Part shown: piece by piece, positions 40,844-51,647 of the stretch | Numbering within the stretch: the first letter of the stretch is position 1 | Layout: every line of letters begins with the position of its first letter | Assembly: GCA_029266035.1 (NCBI GenBank) | Contig: JAJUFH010000005.1 | Location: 62,001 to 126,000, forward strand | Reading direction: 5' to 3' | From: Sinomicrobium sp. | Lineage (GTDB): Bacteria; Bacteroidota; Bacteroidia; Flavobacteriales; Flavobacteriaceae | DNA length: 64,000 nucleotides | Notes under the pieces: generated by a model | Seen by the model: the letters and a program-made list of their open reading frames with translations, nothing else | Database searches by the model: none | Told to the model about the DNA's origin: nothing | Made by a program: the position numbers and the translations under genes

Positions 40844-42154
40844 CTACCCCTCCCCTCCCAAGACTTCCAACACCAAATTGGCCATACGGTTGGCGAGTGA
40901 TCTTCGGCTGTACTTTTGAATACCGGAGGGAGTCATGATGTATTTTTTGGCGAGGAATCGCTCGTAGCACTTAAAAATTCTGCTTTTTATCAATTCCTTT
41001 TGCTCGTAGGTATAGGTAGGTCCCATTCCGGTTTCTTCCATAATACGGGTCACATCCCATCCTTGTGGACCCACAGCAATAATCGGCCTTTTGGCGTCGA
41101 GGTATTCAAAGAGTTTACCGGGGATGATAGCTCTGGTCTCCGCTTTGTCGATCTCTATAAGCAACAATACCGACGATGCCCTTTGCAGTCGCAGGGCTTC
41201 CGCGTGAGACACATAGCCTTGTAATTGCAAATAAGGTGCTAATCCGTATCCCTTTATCGTCTCAACGACCTCTTCGCTTACCGTACCCGCAAATTTGAGT
41301 ACCACATTGTCGGCAAAATCTTTGTGTTCGGCAATCAATTCAGACAGAGCTTCCCAAACTACCACAGGGTTTCGCTCGGTGAGCAGCGAACCGATATGCG
41401 CTATGGTAAAGGTTTCATCGGGTTCTACCGTTCCGGTATAGGTGCTGTCGTAACCATTGGTAATCACCTCTACAGCCCTGCCCGACTTTTCACGGAATTC
41501 GTCGGCCGTAGTATAACTGGTAGCCACTACCCTGTCGGCCTTCTTCAATACGCCATTTTCAAGAGCTATATGTTTTTTACGAGCATAAGACGACAGTTTT
41601 AGTTTTTGGTGATAGCCTATGGTAGTCCACGGATCGCGAAAATCGGCTATCCACTTTACGCCAGACTGCTGTTGGAGCTTCATTCCGATCAGGTGAAGAC
41701 TGTGAGGCGGACCGGTAGTGATGACTGCTTTTATATTTTCTTTTTTCAAATACGATTTTAGAAACCGTACCGAAGGTTTTACCCAAAGCACTCGGGCATC
41801 AGGAATAAAGACATTCCCCCTCACCCACAACATCAGCTTTTCTGCAAACGACTGTTTTTCACTCCCGATAACCCCCGCGCTGATCTCTTTCGTCTTTTCT
41901 TTGCCCGAGAATCGCGAAGCCAAGGCATAGGGTTCGAAGATTTTACCTTTTACCACCTTAAGATCGGAGGGCACCTCTTTCACGAAACCTTCGTCTACCA
42001 TAGGGTAGGTCGGATTTTCAGGTACGTATACCACCGGCACGACCCCAAAATCGGGCAGGTATTTTACCAGTTTTAACCAGCGTTGCACTCCCGGCCCTCC
42101 TGCAGGAGGCCAGTAGTAGGTAATGATGAGTACTTTTGGTTTCTGATTGTTCAA
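40844..42154 (-). CDS. Glycosyltransferase (GT4-like)
   Basis: PKVLIITYYWPPAGGPGVQRWLKLVKYLPDFGVVPVVY; PGKLFEYLDAKRPIIAVGPQGWD. Confidence 0.9.
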   Translation of the reverse strand: MNNQKPKVLIITYYWPPAGGPGVQRWLKLVKYLPDFGVVPVVYVPENPTYPMVDEGFVKEVPSDLKVVKGKIFEPYALASRFSGKEKTKEISAGVIGSEKQSFAEKLMLWVRGNVFIPDARVLWVKPSVRFLKSYLKKENIKAVITTGPPHSLHLIGMKLQQQSGVKWIADFRDPWTTIGYHQKLKLSSYARKKHIALENGVLKKADRVVATSYTTADEFREKSGRAVEVITNGYDSTYTGTVEPDETFTIAHIGSLLTERNPVVVWEALSELIAEHKDFADNVVLKFAGTVSEEVVETIKGYGLAPYLQLQGYVSHAEALRLQRASSVLLLIEIDKAETRAIIPGKLFEYLDAKRPIIAVGPQGWDVTRIMEETGMGPTYTYEQKELIKSRIFKCYERFLAKKYIMTPSGIQKYSRRSLANRMANLVLEVLGGEG

Positions 42155-42175
42155 AACAGCTGTAATTTCCCCGCT

Positions 42176-44605
42176 CTAGTCTTCCTTTTCTCTCTTTTTA
42201 ATCCCGTATAAGATTCCTCCCGCCAAGGCGAGAAACAGTACTATATTGCCTGCCAAGGCAAACATACTTCCTCTTTTTACCACATCCGGATCGAAACTAA
42301 AAGTGATGGTATGTGTACCTGCCGGAACCTCGAGCGCTCTTAAAGTGTAATTAACTCTAATAAAAGGTACTTCCTCTCCGTCTATGGTTGCCTTCCATCC
42401 GTAGGGATAGTACATCTCTGAGAACACTGCTAGTCCGTCATCTGTATTTTCCGAACGGTATTCCAACTTGTCCGGGCTGTAGCTCACCAATTTTATCGAA
42501 GCTTCAGGACCAACTGTATACGAAGATTCTCCCGATATTACATCTCCAAAAGCCTTGCTGTCGTAAACCGCAGTATTTTTAATTTGCAGTGTATCCAATG
42601 CATTCATTTCGCCGTCGGCATCATCTGCGGCAACTAAGCTTTTTACAAACCAGGCATTTCCTGCAGCCTCTTCGTTTAGTATCGCTTGCTCCTTACCTTC
42701 TTGGTTTTTCTGAATAATATATTTTACATTGAGCATATGGAGCACCTCCATATTATTCTTTGTCATCTGATAGTTAAAGAGCTCCTGTAATCTTCCGGGC
42801 TTTGCCGCATGATATCCTCCAAGAGAATGGTGAAAATAAGAAGTACGGGCTCCGTTGAGTCCTATAGCCGGTTCGAAGACTCTAAAATACGAACTATCCT
42901 TCATAATCTCCTGATCGGCTGCGGTAGCTTGGAAAGGCATATCCATAGCCTTTGCCTGTACAAAATCGTCACTGTTTACATAGCGCTTAGCCACTCCGGC
43001 TAGGTCAATCAACAACAGCGCGGTGAGCCCTGCCACTATATGTATACGTTTTGCCACCCCTTTTAGTCTTACCCACAGCAAAGCCGCCGAAAGCAAAACG
43101 AACAATAAAGATCTGAACAAATCGCTGTTGTACATGGCTTTTCTATCGGCTTTTATCGCATCTACAACCTCACTGCCGTAATACTGCCGATAAGCTTGAT
43201 CGTTTACTCCTACAAAGTCAAAACCTCCCTTTCCTAAAAACAGAAGTACTACCAATCCCAACACTATACCCGAAGCCCATTTCAAGGCTCTTAGCTTTTC
43301 TTCTTTAGACACATTGCCATCCAAAAAACGAGCTACACCCAACACTGCCAATACCGGTACACAGAGCTCTAAAATTACCTGTATAGAAGATACTGCTCTA
43401 AACTTGTTGTACATGGGGAAATAGTCTATCATAAAATCGGTGAGCAATCCGAAATTCTTACCCCACGACAACAATAGAGACATCAGTACTCCTGCAATCA
43501 ACCACTTTTTAGTATTTCCTTTCACCAAAAATATCGCCAGCACAAACAGAAAAAACACTACTGCTCCTATATAAGCCGGACCGGCAACTATGGGTTGGCT
43601 GCCCCAATAAGAAGGCAGGTTGTCGGTAAAATCGAGGGCTTGTACCCTAGGTACTCCACGGCGCACTAAAAACTGGTATGTTTCAGAATCTTCTCCCAGT
43701 TTCTCCCCGTTAGAACCTCCGAAAAGACGGGGTACAAACAAGTTTAGAGTTTCGACTATGCCGTAGCTGTACTCCGTGATATAGGCCTTGTCCAATCCCG
43801 CCGACTGCTGTTTAGGCGAACCGTCCGGATTTACCGTAAGTTCGCTGCTGCCTCGGGTACTCCACTCGGCATATTCGCGAGTAGCCATAAGATTGGTCGC
43901 ATTGGTGAGCACTCCAAGCACTACAGCAGCGAGCAATATACCACAGGTCTTGAAAAATGTGGGAAGCTCCTTTTTTTTCACTGCGTCTATCAGGTATACT
44001 ACTCCCAAAGCGAGTACCAATAGCATCAGGTAATAGGTCATCTGTATGTGATTGGCACTGATTTCCAAAGCCATGGCAAAAGCGGTGAGTAAAAAGCCCG
44101 CTATATATTTCTTTCTAAAAGCCAAAATAATACCCGATAGTACCAAAGGAAAATACCCAATGGCATGAGCCTTGGCATTATGGCCTACACCGAGTATAAC
44201 AATGAGGTAGGTAGAAAACCCAAAAGCCAATGCCCCGAGAAAGGCAAGTTTGTAATCTACCCTCAGCACGAGCATCAAAACGTAAAAGGCTATAAAATAC
44301 AAAAAGAGATAATCGGCCGGCCTGGGCAAAAAGCGTATAAGTCGATCCAGTTTTTTGATATAGTCGTGTGGGTAATTGGCTCCGAGTTGGTAGGTAGGCA
44401 TCCCTCCAAAAGCGCTGTTGGTCCAATATGTTTCTTGTCCGGTATTCCTTTTAAAGTCCCGCTGCTCCTTGGCCATACCGTTAAACTGAACAATATCGCT
44501 CTGAAATATCTTTTTCCCCTGTAGTACGGGCGAAAAATATCCTACAGAGATTACGACAAAAGCAAGGAGTACAAGCAGATGAAGAACTATAGGTTTAATG
44601 CGCAT
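42176..44605 (-). CDS. YfhO-family polytopic membrane protein
   Basis: Multiple TM segments; SDIVQFNGMAKEQRDF; C-terminal YPYGWKATIDGEEVPFIRVNYTLRALEVPAGTHTITFSFDP. Confidence 0.9.
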   Translation of the reverse strand: MRIKPIVLHLLVLLAFVVISVGYFSPVLQGKKIFQSDIVQFNGMAKEQRDFKRNTGQETYWTNSAFGGMPTYQLGANYPHDYIKKLDRLIRFLPRPADYLFLYFIAFYVLMLVLRVDYKLAFLGALAFGFSTYLIVILGVGHNAKAHAIGYFPLVLSGIILAFRKKYIAGFLLTAFAMALEISANHIQMTYYLMLLVLALGVVYLIDAVKKKELPTFFKTCGILLAAVVLGVLTNATNLMATREYAEWSTRGSSELTVNPDGSPKQQSAGLDKAYITEYSYGIVETLNLFVPRLFGGSNGEKLGEDSETYQFLVRRGVPRVQALDFTDNLPSYWGSQPIVAGPAYIGAVVFFLFVLAIFLVKGNTKKWLIAGVLMSLLLSWGKNFGLLTDFMIDYFPMYNKFRAVSSIQVILELCVPVLAVLGVARFLDGNVSKEEKLRALKWASGIVLGLVVLLFLGKGGFDFVGVNDQAYRQYYGSEVVDAIKADRKAMYNSDLFRSLLFVLLSAALLWVRLKGVAKRIHIVAGLTALLLIDLAGVAKRYVNSDDFVQAKAMDMPFQATAADQEIMKDSSYFRVFEPAIGLNGARTSYFHHSLGGYHAAKPGRLQELFNYQMTKNNMEVLHMLNVKYIIQKNQEGKEQAILNEEAAGNAWFVKSLVAADDADGEMNALDTLQIKNTAVYDSKAFGDVISGESSYTVGPEASIKLVSYSPDKLEYRSENTDDGLAVFSEMYYPYGWKATIDGEEVPFIRVNYTLRALEVPAGTHTITFSFDPDVVKRGSMFALAGNIVLFLALAGGILYGIKKREKED

Positions 44606-44624
44606 AAAAAAGATTTGGTTTCAG

Positions 44625-44897
44625 TTAGTCTACTTCTTCAAAATCAATGTATTCTCCTATCTTTTTTCCAGATGTAGGTGCTTTTCGATTGGTTTTATTC
44701 TCAGGCATCTTATCGATTACCACCTCTCCTTCACGCTGTCTGTAGTCTGCCCGAGTATCTCTGCGATATTGCCCTTGATATCTTTCCTGTGCTTTTTGAG
44801 CAGCATAACGCATGAGCACAGGGGCAAAAATCCGGCTCAAAAACCGAATCACATAGTAAACGATAACTATAACAAATATGGTTCTCAGTAACTGCAT
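44625..44897 (-). CDS. DUF4834-like small membrane protein
   Basis: MQLLRTIFVIVIVYYVIRFLSRIFAPVLM...GEYIDFEEVD. Confidence 0.8.
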   Translation of the reverse strand: MQLLRTIFVIVIVYYVIRFLSRIFAPVLMRYAAQKAQERYQGQYRRDTRADYRQREGEVVIDKMPENKTNRKAPTSGKKIGEYIDFEEVD

Positions 44898-45149
44898 TCA
44901 AAACACGATATTGATTCTAGGTCAAAAATACAATTCTATTGCCTTAAAACCCCCTTCAATTTCATAAAAAAATAATAAAATCTATATATTTGGCCCATTA
45001 TCCCGAAGATAATATACAGATCTCTCAAACAGAAAAACTGGTGATGGCATATTATACCATAACCCCAACTATTGACGTTATCACTATCCAGATCTGTAGT
45101 ATTCAACTACAAAGGCGCTAAACTGAGGCAATATTTTGACAAACAACTC

Positions 45150-46199
45150 ATGAGAAACACTTCAATAAAGTACATTTTCACTACAATTTTACTTAGTGTA
45201 GGCTTGACGACACAGGCTCAATACACCGATATTATCAATTCCGATCGTCCCGGCAGGTCTATGAGTGCCTATGCTCCTGGAAACGGAGTATATCAGATAG
45301 AAATCGGCGGTTTTTACGAGCGTAGAGAGCACGACAAACTCAATACCGAAAACAGCCAATTTGGTACCGATTTCGCCTTGAGAGTAGGGATGCTCGAAGA
45401 AAAATTGGAATTGTCGTGGAGGGGTACCTATCTCTGGGATCGGTTTACACAACACGACGGTCAAGATCCACATACATTAAACCAGCACAATTTTTACGAC
45501 AATACCATAGGTGCTAAATACTTGATTTTTGAACCTAAATCCCGCGAACCCAACCTGTACAGCTGGCGGGCAAACCACACTAATTTTGATATTAGAGACC
45601 TGATTCCTGCCGTCTCAGTATATTTGGGAACCAATATCTTTATTGGAGATAACCCTTTTTTTCCTAACGAATCGGGAAGTATTTCGGTCAAGGCAGGAGT
45701 CATTACTCAAAGTCATTTTGCAGGAAGATGGGTGCTTACCACCAACTTTTTTATCGACCGCCTCGGGGGTGATGAAGAACTGTTTAACTATGCGCTTACC
45801 CTTACTCATGCGCTCTACGACGGCCGCTATTCGGTTTTCGTAGAACACCAGGGTTACAGTAGCTCATCGTATAGCGACGGTATCTTTCGCATTGGTGGTG
45901 CGAGACTTATCAACAGCAATATACAAGTAGACCTCTCGGCAGGTATCAATACTAAAAATACCCCTTCAAGAGTGTTTGGAGGAATCGGACTGTCGTACAG
46001 ATTGGACTACCACAAAGACTTTCTTATCCCCCAACCCATACAAGAAGAAGATAAAAATGGTACATTAGACAGCGAAAAGAAGGAGAAGAAAAAGACTTTA
46101 CACCACAAGGCTGGCAAAAAGACAAGAGAAGACAAACGCAAACAAAAAAAGGTGAGGAAGAAGAGAAAGAAGTCCAATCCTTTCGACATCAACTACTAA
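45150..46199 (+). CDS. Outer-membrane transporter-like protein with Lys-rich tail
   Basis: Signal peptide from MRNTSIKYIF; INSDRPGRSMSAYAPGNGVYQIEIGGFYE; beta-barrel pattern; start refined. Confidence 0.78.
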   Translation: MRNTSIKYIFTTILLSVGLTTQAQYTDIINSDRPGRSMSAYAPGNGVYQIEIGGFYERREHDKLNTENSQFGTDFALRVGMLEEKLELSWRGTYLWDRFTQHDGQDPHTLNQHNFYDNTIGAKYLIFEPKSREPNLYSWRANHTNFDIRDLIPAVSVYLGTNIFIGDNPFFPNESGSISVKAGVITQSHFAGRWVLTTNFFIDRLGGDEELFNYALTLTHALYDGRYSVFVEHQGYSSSSYSDGIFRIGGARLINSNIQVDLSAGINTKNTPSRVFGGIGLSYRLDYHKDFLIPQPIQEEDKNGTLDSEKKEKKKTLHHKAGKKTREDKRKQKKVRKKRKKSNPFDINY

Positions 46200-46205
46200 G
46201 CCATC

Positions 46206-47327
46206 ATGATTACAATTAAAGAAGTAAAAAATAAAAAGGATCTAAAAGCCTTTGTAAAATTTCCATTCAGACTTTACAAAAAATCTCCATACTGGGTACC
46301 TCCCCTTATCGACGAGGAAATGGAATCGTTCGACCCCGACAAAAACCCGGCCTATAAAAATGGAGAGGCTCAGCTGTACCTCGCCTATAAAGACGGAGTG
46401 ATCGCAGGACGTATCGCTGTGATAATCAACCACCTTGAAGTTGACGAAATGCAAAAGAGAAAAGTTCGCTTCGGATGGTTTGACGTTATAGACGATGTAG
46501 AAGTAACCGCTGCTCTACTGAAAAAAGCTGAAGAAAAAGGCAAGGAACTCCAACTGGAATACATAGAAGGCCCTGTGGGATTTTCAAATATGGACAAGGC
46601 GGGAATGCTGGTAAGAGGCTTTGACGAAATCAGCAATATGACCACCATTTACAACTATCCGTATTACCCCGAACACTTTAAGCAACTGGGATTCAAAGAA
46701 GGAGCGGCTTGGGTGGAATACCGCATTTACATACCCGATAAAATACCTGAAAAGATAAATAAATTTGCCGATATCATCCTCAAACGTTACAACCTCAAAG
46801 TACTAAAGTTCAAATCGTCTTCCGAATTGATCGCCTATGCCGACGATATGTTTGAACTGATGAACCAGTCGTTTAAGCATTTGCAGTCTTTTATCCCTAT
46901 TCAAAAACCTCAAATCGAACTTTACAAAAAGAAATACCTAAAGTTTATACATCCCGATTTCGTCAAGTTTATCGTAGATGAAAACGGTAAGATGGTCGCA
47001 TTCTCTATCACCATGCCCTCCTTTTCCGAGGCGCTTCAAAAAGCTAACGGACGCCTGTTTCCCTTTGGTTTTATCCATATTCTCAGAGCTCAGAAAAAGA
47101 GCAAAAAAGCTTCGCTATACCTTATCGGTATAGATCCGGCTTTTCAGAACAAGGGGGTTACCTCTATTATTTTTAAAGAGACCACCAAGGTATTTCAGAA
47201 TAGAAATATAGATGTTGTAGAGTGCAATCCCGAATTGGAAGAGAATACCGCCGCGCAACTTATGTGGAAACACTACGAAAAGAACGAACAGCACAAGAGA
47301 AGGGTTACTTGGGTGAAGGATCTTTAG
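46206..47327 (+). CDS. GNAT-like N-acetyltransferase family protein
   Basis: FVKFPFRLYKKSPYWVPPLIDEE; GPVGFSNMDKAGMLV; IGIDPAFQNKGVTSIIF. Confidence 0.8.
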   Translation: MITIKEVKNKKDLKAFVKFPFRLYKKSPYWVPPLIDEEMESFDPDKNPAYKNGEAQLYLAYKDGVIAGRIAVIINHLEVDEMQKRKVRFGWFDVIDDVEVTAALLKKAEEKGKELQLEYIEGPVGFSNMDKAGMLVRGFDEISNMTTIYNYPYYPEHFKQLGFKEGAAWVEYRIYIPDKIPEKINKFADIILKRYNLKVLKFKSSSELIAYADDMFELMNQSFKHLQSFIPIQKPQIELYKKKYLKFIHPDFVKFIVDENGKMVAFSITMPSFSEALQKANGRLFPFGFIHILRAQKKSKKASLYLIGIDPAFQNKGVTSIIFKETTKVFQNRNIDVVECNPELEENTAAQLMWKHYEKNEQHKRRVTWVKDL

Positions 47328-48216
47328 CCTCTTGCTGTTGTTTAATTCTTTCTCCTGCATAGACGTACCCCTGCTCCCACCACGTGGCCATAAGTTTTTT
47401 GTTAAACACCAGTGAATTCTCTGTCAGCTTGGTTGGTGTATAGTACAGGTTTAGCTTCACATTCTTGTTTATGGCCGATAATTTGCCTTCTACTATATCG
47501 TGAAACTCCACTTGATCGAGTAGAAAACCAAAGAGACTCACCATAAGGGAAAATGGGTTTTTACCCAATACCTTGTTGTACTCCATATTTTCAGCTTCCA
47601 GAATAATAGCATCTACCTCAGTGGCTCCTCGCTTTATAGCCTCCCGTATGGGGACCACACACCCAAGACCGCCATCAGCGTATTCAAAACCTTCCTTTTT
47701 GGCCAAAGACATAAAGGGTATATAATTACAAGATATCCATATCCAATCGCAAAAATCTTCGTAACTGCACTCCTTGATCGATTTATACTCCACTCTGTTC
47801 TTAGAGAGATTAGACACGGTGACTATCACTTCCTTGTCTTGTCGCAAACGTTCAAATTCAGCCTTGGTAAAGTTGCGCCTGATATTCTTACGGAGGTTTT
47901 TACTCTCTCCAAAAGTTCTTTTTCCCTTTATAAGCTGCCATATCACATTGAAATAATTGATAGACACATACTCCCGTCCGTCCTTTTTTTTCACTACAAA
48001 AGGATTATTGCTAAATATCTTGCGCTGAGTTACAGAAGTGTAAATGTCGTACACTTTCGGAACATTATTATCAGCCAAATGAGGAATGAGAAGACTTCCG
48101 GTAGAAGTTCCGAGAAACATATCGTATTTTTTATTCTCCTTTTCAAGTAGATATTGAGCTACCCCACCGGCAAAAGCACCCTTACTCCCCCCTCCTGAAA
48201 TTACCAGAGCTTTCAT
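47305..48216 (-). CDS. Patatin-like phospholipase (copy A)
   Basis: MKALVISGGGSKGAFAGGVAQYLLE; GTSTGS; DGG. Confidence 0.92.
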   Translation of the reverse strand: MKALVISGGGSKGAFAGGVAQYLLEKENKKYDMFLGTSTGSLLIPHLADNNVPKVYDIYTSVTQRKIFSNNPFVVKKKDGREYVSINYFNVIWQLIKGKRTFGESKNLRKNIRRNFTKAEFERLRQDKEVIVTVSNLSKNRVEYKSIKECSYEDFCDWIWISCNYIPFMSLAKKEGFEYADGGLGCVVPIREAIKRGATEVDAIILEAENMEYNKVLGKNPFSLMVSLFGFLLDQVEFHDIVEGKLSAINKNVKLNLYYTPTKLTENSLVFNKKLMATWWEQGYVYAGERIKQQQEAKDPSPK

Positions 48217-48330
48217 AGGTTAGTTGTTTAGTTTGTAGTTTATTGTGGTTTATTGTTTGTGGTTTGTGGTCTGAGATTCCTTCCTTCCTCCTTCGGCGGA
48301 CAGGCCTACCGTCGGGATGACAGTGGACAA

Positions 48331-49230
48331 TCACTGTATCTCCGAAGTGCTGTGATTTTTCAAGCGGGCGTAATCATAACCGTTCTGCCACCATTTTGTC
48401 ATTTTATTTCTGTTAAAGATAAGAGAATTTGTGGTTAAGACCGTAGGGGTGTAATAAAAATTAATAATTGCACCCTGATGTGAAGCGACAAACTTCCCGA
48501 TCTTGATATTTTGGTATTCTATACGATCGAGCATATAGTTGAACATGGTAGTCATCAAATCGAAAGCGTTTCGAGAAGGCATTCTGTTCATATAATTTAC
48601 TTCGGTGTGCAATATAATGGCGTCGATTTCTTTGGCTCCTCTCCGTATAGCTTCTTCTATGGGCACCATAGTCGAAAGTCCGCCGTCGGCATACTCACAG
48701 CCATTCTTTCGAACTAGCGTCATAAACGGTATGTAATTACAGGATATCCACACCCATTCACAAAAATCGTCGTATTCAAAATCGTTGATCGACTTGTACT
48801 CCACCTGATTGAGAGAAAGGTTGGACACCGTAATCACAATATCTTTATTCAACTCCGTAAGTCTCTCAAATTCGTCGGGAGTCAGTGTGTTTCTAATCAG
48901 AGATTTCAAATTATAGCTCTCGCCAAAAGTCTTGCTACCCCTCAAAAAATTGTACAACACATTCAAGTGATTGATAGCGATTTGCTGCCCTTGATACTTC
49001 TGTTTTATCCGAAAAGGATTATGACTAAAAATACTCTTTTGGTTTACCGAAGTATACACCTCTTTTATCTTTTCCACCTTCTCCAGGGCGAGATGAGACA
49101 CCAGTAAACTTCCCGTAGAGGTACCGAGATACAATTGGTAGTCTTTCCGCATATCCTCTATCAGATATTGAGCCACACCACCTGCAAAGGCTCCTTTACT
49201 CCCACCTCCTGAAATCACCAGGGCTTTCAT
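48331..49230 (-). CDS. Patatin-like phospholipase (copy B)
   Basis: MKALVISGGGSKGAFAGGVAQYLIE; GTSTGS; DGG; clear paralogue of 47305-48216. Confidence 0.92.
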   Translation of the reverse strand: MKALVISGGGSKGAFAGGVAQYLIEDMRKDYQLYLGTSTGSLLVSHLALEKVEKIKEVYTSVNQKSIFSHNPFRIKQKYQGQQIAINHLNVLYNFLRGSKTFGESYNLKSLIRNTLTPDEFERLTELNKDIVITVSNLSLNQVEYKSINDFEYDDFCEWVWISCNYIPFMTLVRKNGCEYADGGLSTMVPIEEAIRRGAKEIDAIILHTEVNYMNRMPSRNAFDLMTTMFNYMLDRIEYQNIKIGKFVASHQGAIINFYYTPTVLTTNSLIFNRNKMTKWWQNGYDYARLKNHSTSEIQ

Positions 49231-49363
49231 AGATTAGTTTTTTAGTTTTTTAGTTTTTTGGTTCGTAGTTGTTAGTTCTTTTGGTTTAATGGTTTTTAAC
49301 CGGCTCATCGTCAAGACCAGAGATCCCTCGACTATGCTCGGGACAAAATCCTTATCACAAAAT

Positions 49364-51481
49364 TCACTTCAAAACACTTTCTAAATATTTTCTCTCCTTA
49401 GCTTCCAACTGTGGTAAAAGTTCTTCCAATCGATCTTTATACTCTTGTTCCTTCAGCAATTTAACCAAAGTGTTTCTCGAAGTGCTGGCAAAACTCCAGA
49501 CGTGGTGCACACAGGCATTGACTAGGTTTTTCAGTGCAGCATTATCTTTAAACAATCCAATCTGTGAAGCGATGGCAAAAGCATTACGTCTCACTTCAAA
49601 GGCGTAGTTTTCTGAAGTGTACCCCAACAATTCATTCCGCCATCTCGCTTTGGCCTCCTCTCTATTTTCAGCTACATCGGGATAGGTGGGTGTGAGTATA
49701 GCAAGAGCGAGCCAAAGTATTCTCAGGCTCTTATCTCTAAAACCACTCAGCTGTTTTGTCTGGTCTAAATAGCGTGGAGCATCTGCATTAAAATTTCGCC
49801 ACAGGCGAAACAAACTCTGTTCTGCGGTAATATAGCTATGGTCTTGCAACAGACTTTCGTATTCCGACTTCAAGTCCGGAGGAATACGCTCCAAACTCAT
49901 AGCCAGTACCTGCCTGAGATGAAAATCGCCTGATGCAAACAATTTTCTATTCCACGCCACATCTACGGTATCTGCATTTCTCTTAGCAATGATATACTGT
50001 TTTACGGGGTAATACACATCAGCTTCCAACAAGGCGTTTTCCTCTTTTTCAGAAAACTCACCAGCTACCAATCGCATATAGGTATCTACAAACTTGTTTT
50101 TTCTCAAGTCGCTCATTATCTCTTCGGTAGGGAAAATGCTGTCCTGAAGCCATACTTGATAAAAGCCAGTGAGGTCTTTGCCCGAGCTCGCTGCAATCTC
50201 ATCCAAAAAATCGGAGGTCTCTACACTGCTGTAAGCGTGCTTTTGAAGATAATCCTTCACCCCCTTTCTAAATGCAGCATCTCCTGTTATCGCTCTCAAA
50301 CGGTGAAGTGCAAGCGCTCCTTTCTCATAAAAAGTAAGACTGTTGGCCTTGGGATCCATCACCGCTTCTCCCATACCTTCGGCCGACTGTTCTGCAAGCA
50401 TTTCGGCAGAGCGGTACAATTTCCAGTAGTAATAATCGTCTCCCAATAGCTTTCGTTCGGCCAACAGAGCGTAATAAGTAGCAAAACCTTCCTGTAACCA
50501 ATGATGAGTATCACTGCGAGCGGTAACCAGATTGCCAAACCACTGATGAGCCATCTCATGAGCACATACATTGGAGTAGTCCCTATCTTTAAGTCCGATA
50601 GAATCGACCATAAAATTATCTGAAAACAGCGTTAAAGTAGTGTTTTCCATTCCCGCGTGAAGAAAATCACGTACCGGAACCTGTTTGTAGTTTTGCCAAG
50701 GGTATTTTACTCCGATCTCCTCTTCCAGATGATTAAATATAGTTGTACTGTGTTTGTAGGTATATTTTGCCAGCTCTTCATCATCTGGATAAAAATAACA
50801 TTCGAGCGGTACTCCTCCGCGCGATACCGCAGTAGTCTTATGGTAATTTCCTATAGCTATAGCCAATAGATAACTGCTCATAGGACGCTTCATATCATAG
50901 CACCATTTGGTTAAAGTATCATTATCATTAACATCTTTTAACTCACCATTAACCAGAACATTATACCCTTTTAAAAAACATATACACAGATCGTATTCCA
51001 CCTTTTCATTTCTGTCGTCTATAGTAGGTATCCAATGACTGGCATATCGCCCCTGTCCCTGTGTCCACAGCTGTTTTTTTCCGATACCGCTACTGTCGTT
51101 CCATCCAATAAAATACATCGCTTTTTCCGGATTAACCCGATAGGTCAGTTCCAGCTTGTTTTTCGACAAATTCTCAAAACTATCGTTTAACACCAGATAA
51201 CGACCGTTGTAGGTATACTGTGCCGGACTGCCGTTAAGTACCACCTTGTCAAACTTCATATTTCGCGCATCTAAGTATACAGTATCTACTTGTTTGCGCA
51301 ATTGGAAATCATAACTCACGGTTCCTGAAACTTCTCTTTTATACGGATCTATACTAAGTTGAGCCTCGGCTCGGGTAAAATCGACATCGCGGTATTGTTG
51401 TGCTGGTAATTTCAAGATAGAAAAGACCAGAAGCACGCAGTAAAAAAGTTGGTTTTTTAGAGTAGTGGTACACATAAGCAT
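49364..51481 (-). CDS. M1-family metallopeptidase (aminopeptidase)
   Basis: GMENTTLTLFSDNF; HEMAHQWFGNLVTARSDTHHWLQEGFATYYA. Confidence 0.93.
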   Translation of the reverse strand: MLMCTTTLKNQLFYCVLLVFSILKLPAQQYRDVDFTRAEAQLSIDPYKREVSGTVSYDFQLRKQVDTVYLDARNMKFDKVVLNGSPAQYTYNGRYLVLNDSFENLSKNKLELTYRVNPEKAMYFIGWNDSSGIGKKQLWTQGQGRYASHWIPTIDDRNEKVEYDLCICFLKGYNVLVNGELKDVNDNDTLTKWCYDMKRPMSSYLLAIAIGNYHKTTAVSRGGVPLECYFYPDDEELAKYTYKHSTTIFNHLEEEIGVKYPWQNYKQVPVRDFLHAGMENTTLTLFSDNFMVDSIGLKDRDYSNVCAHEMAHQWFGNLVTARSDTHHWLQEGFATYYALLAERKLLGDDYYYWKLYRSAEMLAEQSAEGMGEAVMDPKANSLTFYEKGALALHRLRAITGDAAFRKGVKDYLQKHAYSSVETSDFLDEIAASSGKDLTGFYQVWLQDSIFPTEEIMSDLRKNKFVDTYMRLVAGEFSEKEENALLEADVYYPVKQYIIAKRNADTVDVAWNRKLFASGDFHLRQVLAMSLERIPPDLKSEYESLLQDHSYITAEQSLFRLWRNFNADAPRYLDQTKQLSGFRDKSLRILWLALAILTPTYPDVAENREEAKARWRNELLGYTSENYAFEVRRNAFAIASQIGLFKDNAALKNLVNACVHHVWSFASTSRNTLVKLLKEQEYKDRLEELLPQLEAKERKYLESVLK

Positions 51482-51647
51482 CTAAAATACACATTCGGGA
51501 GCAATTCAAAAATTTTTCCTCGTACAATTAACTCATTTTGGATCAGAAAACGATATGGCTAAGCTGATTTAGGGATTTGTGTACAAAATTATACAAGCCT
51601 GCAATAAAGAGTTTAATTTTAAACAGTTTCTGATTATCTTCGCTCTT

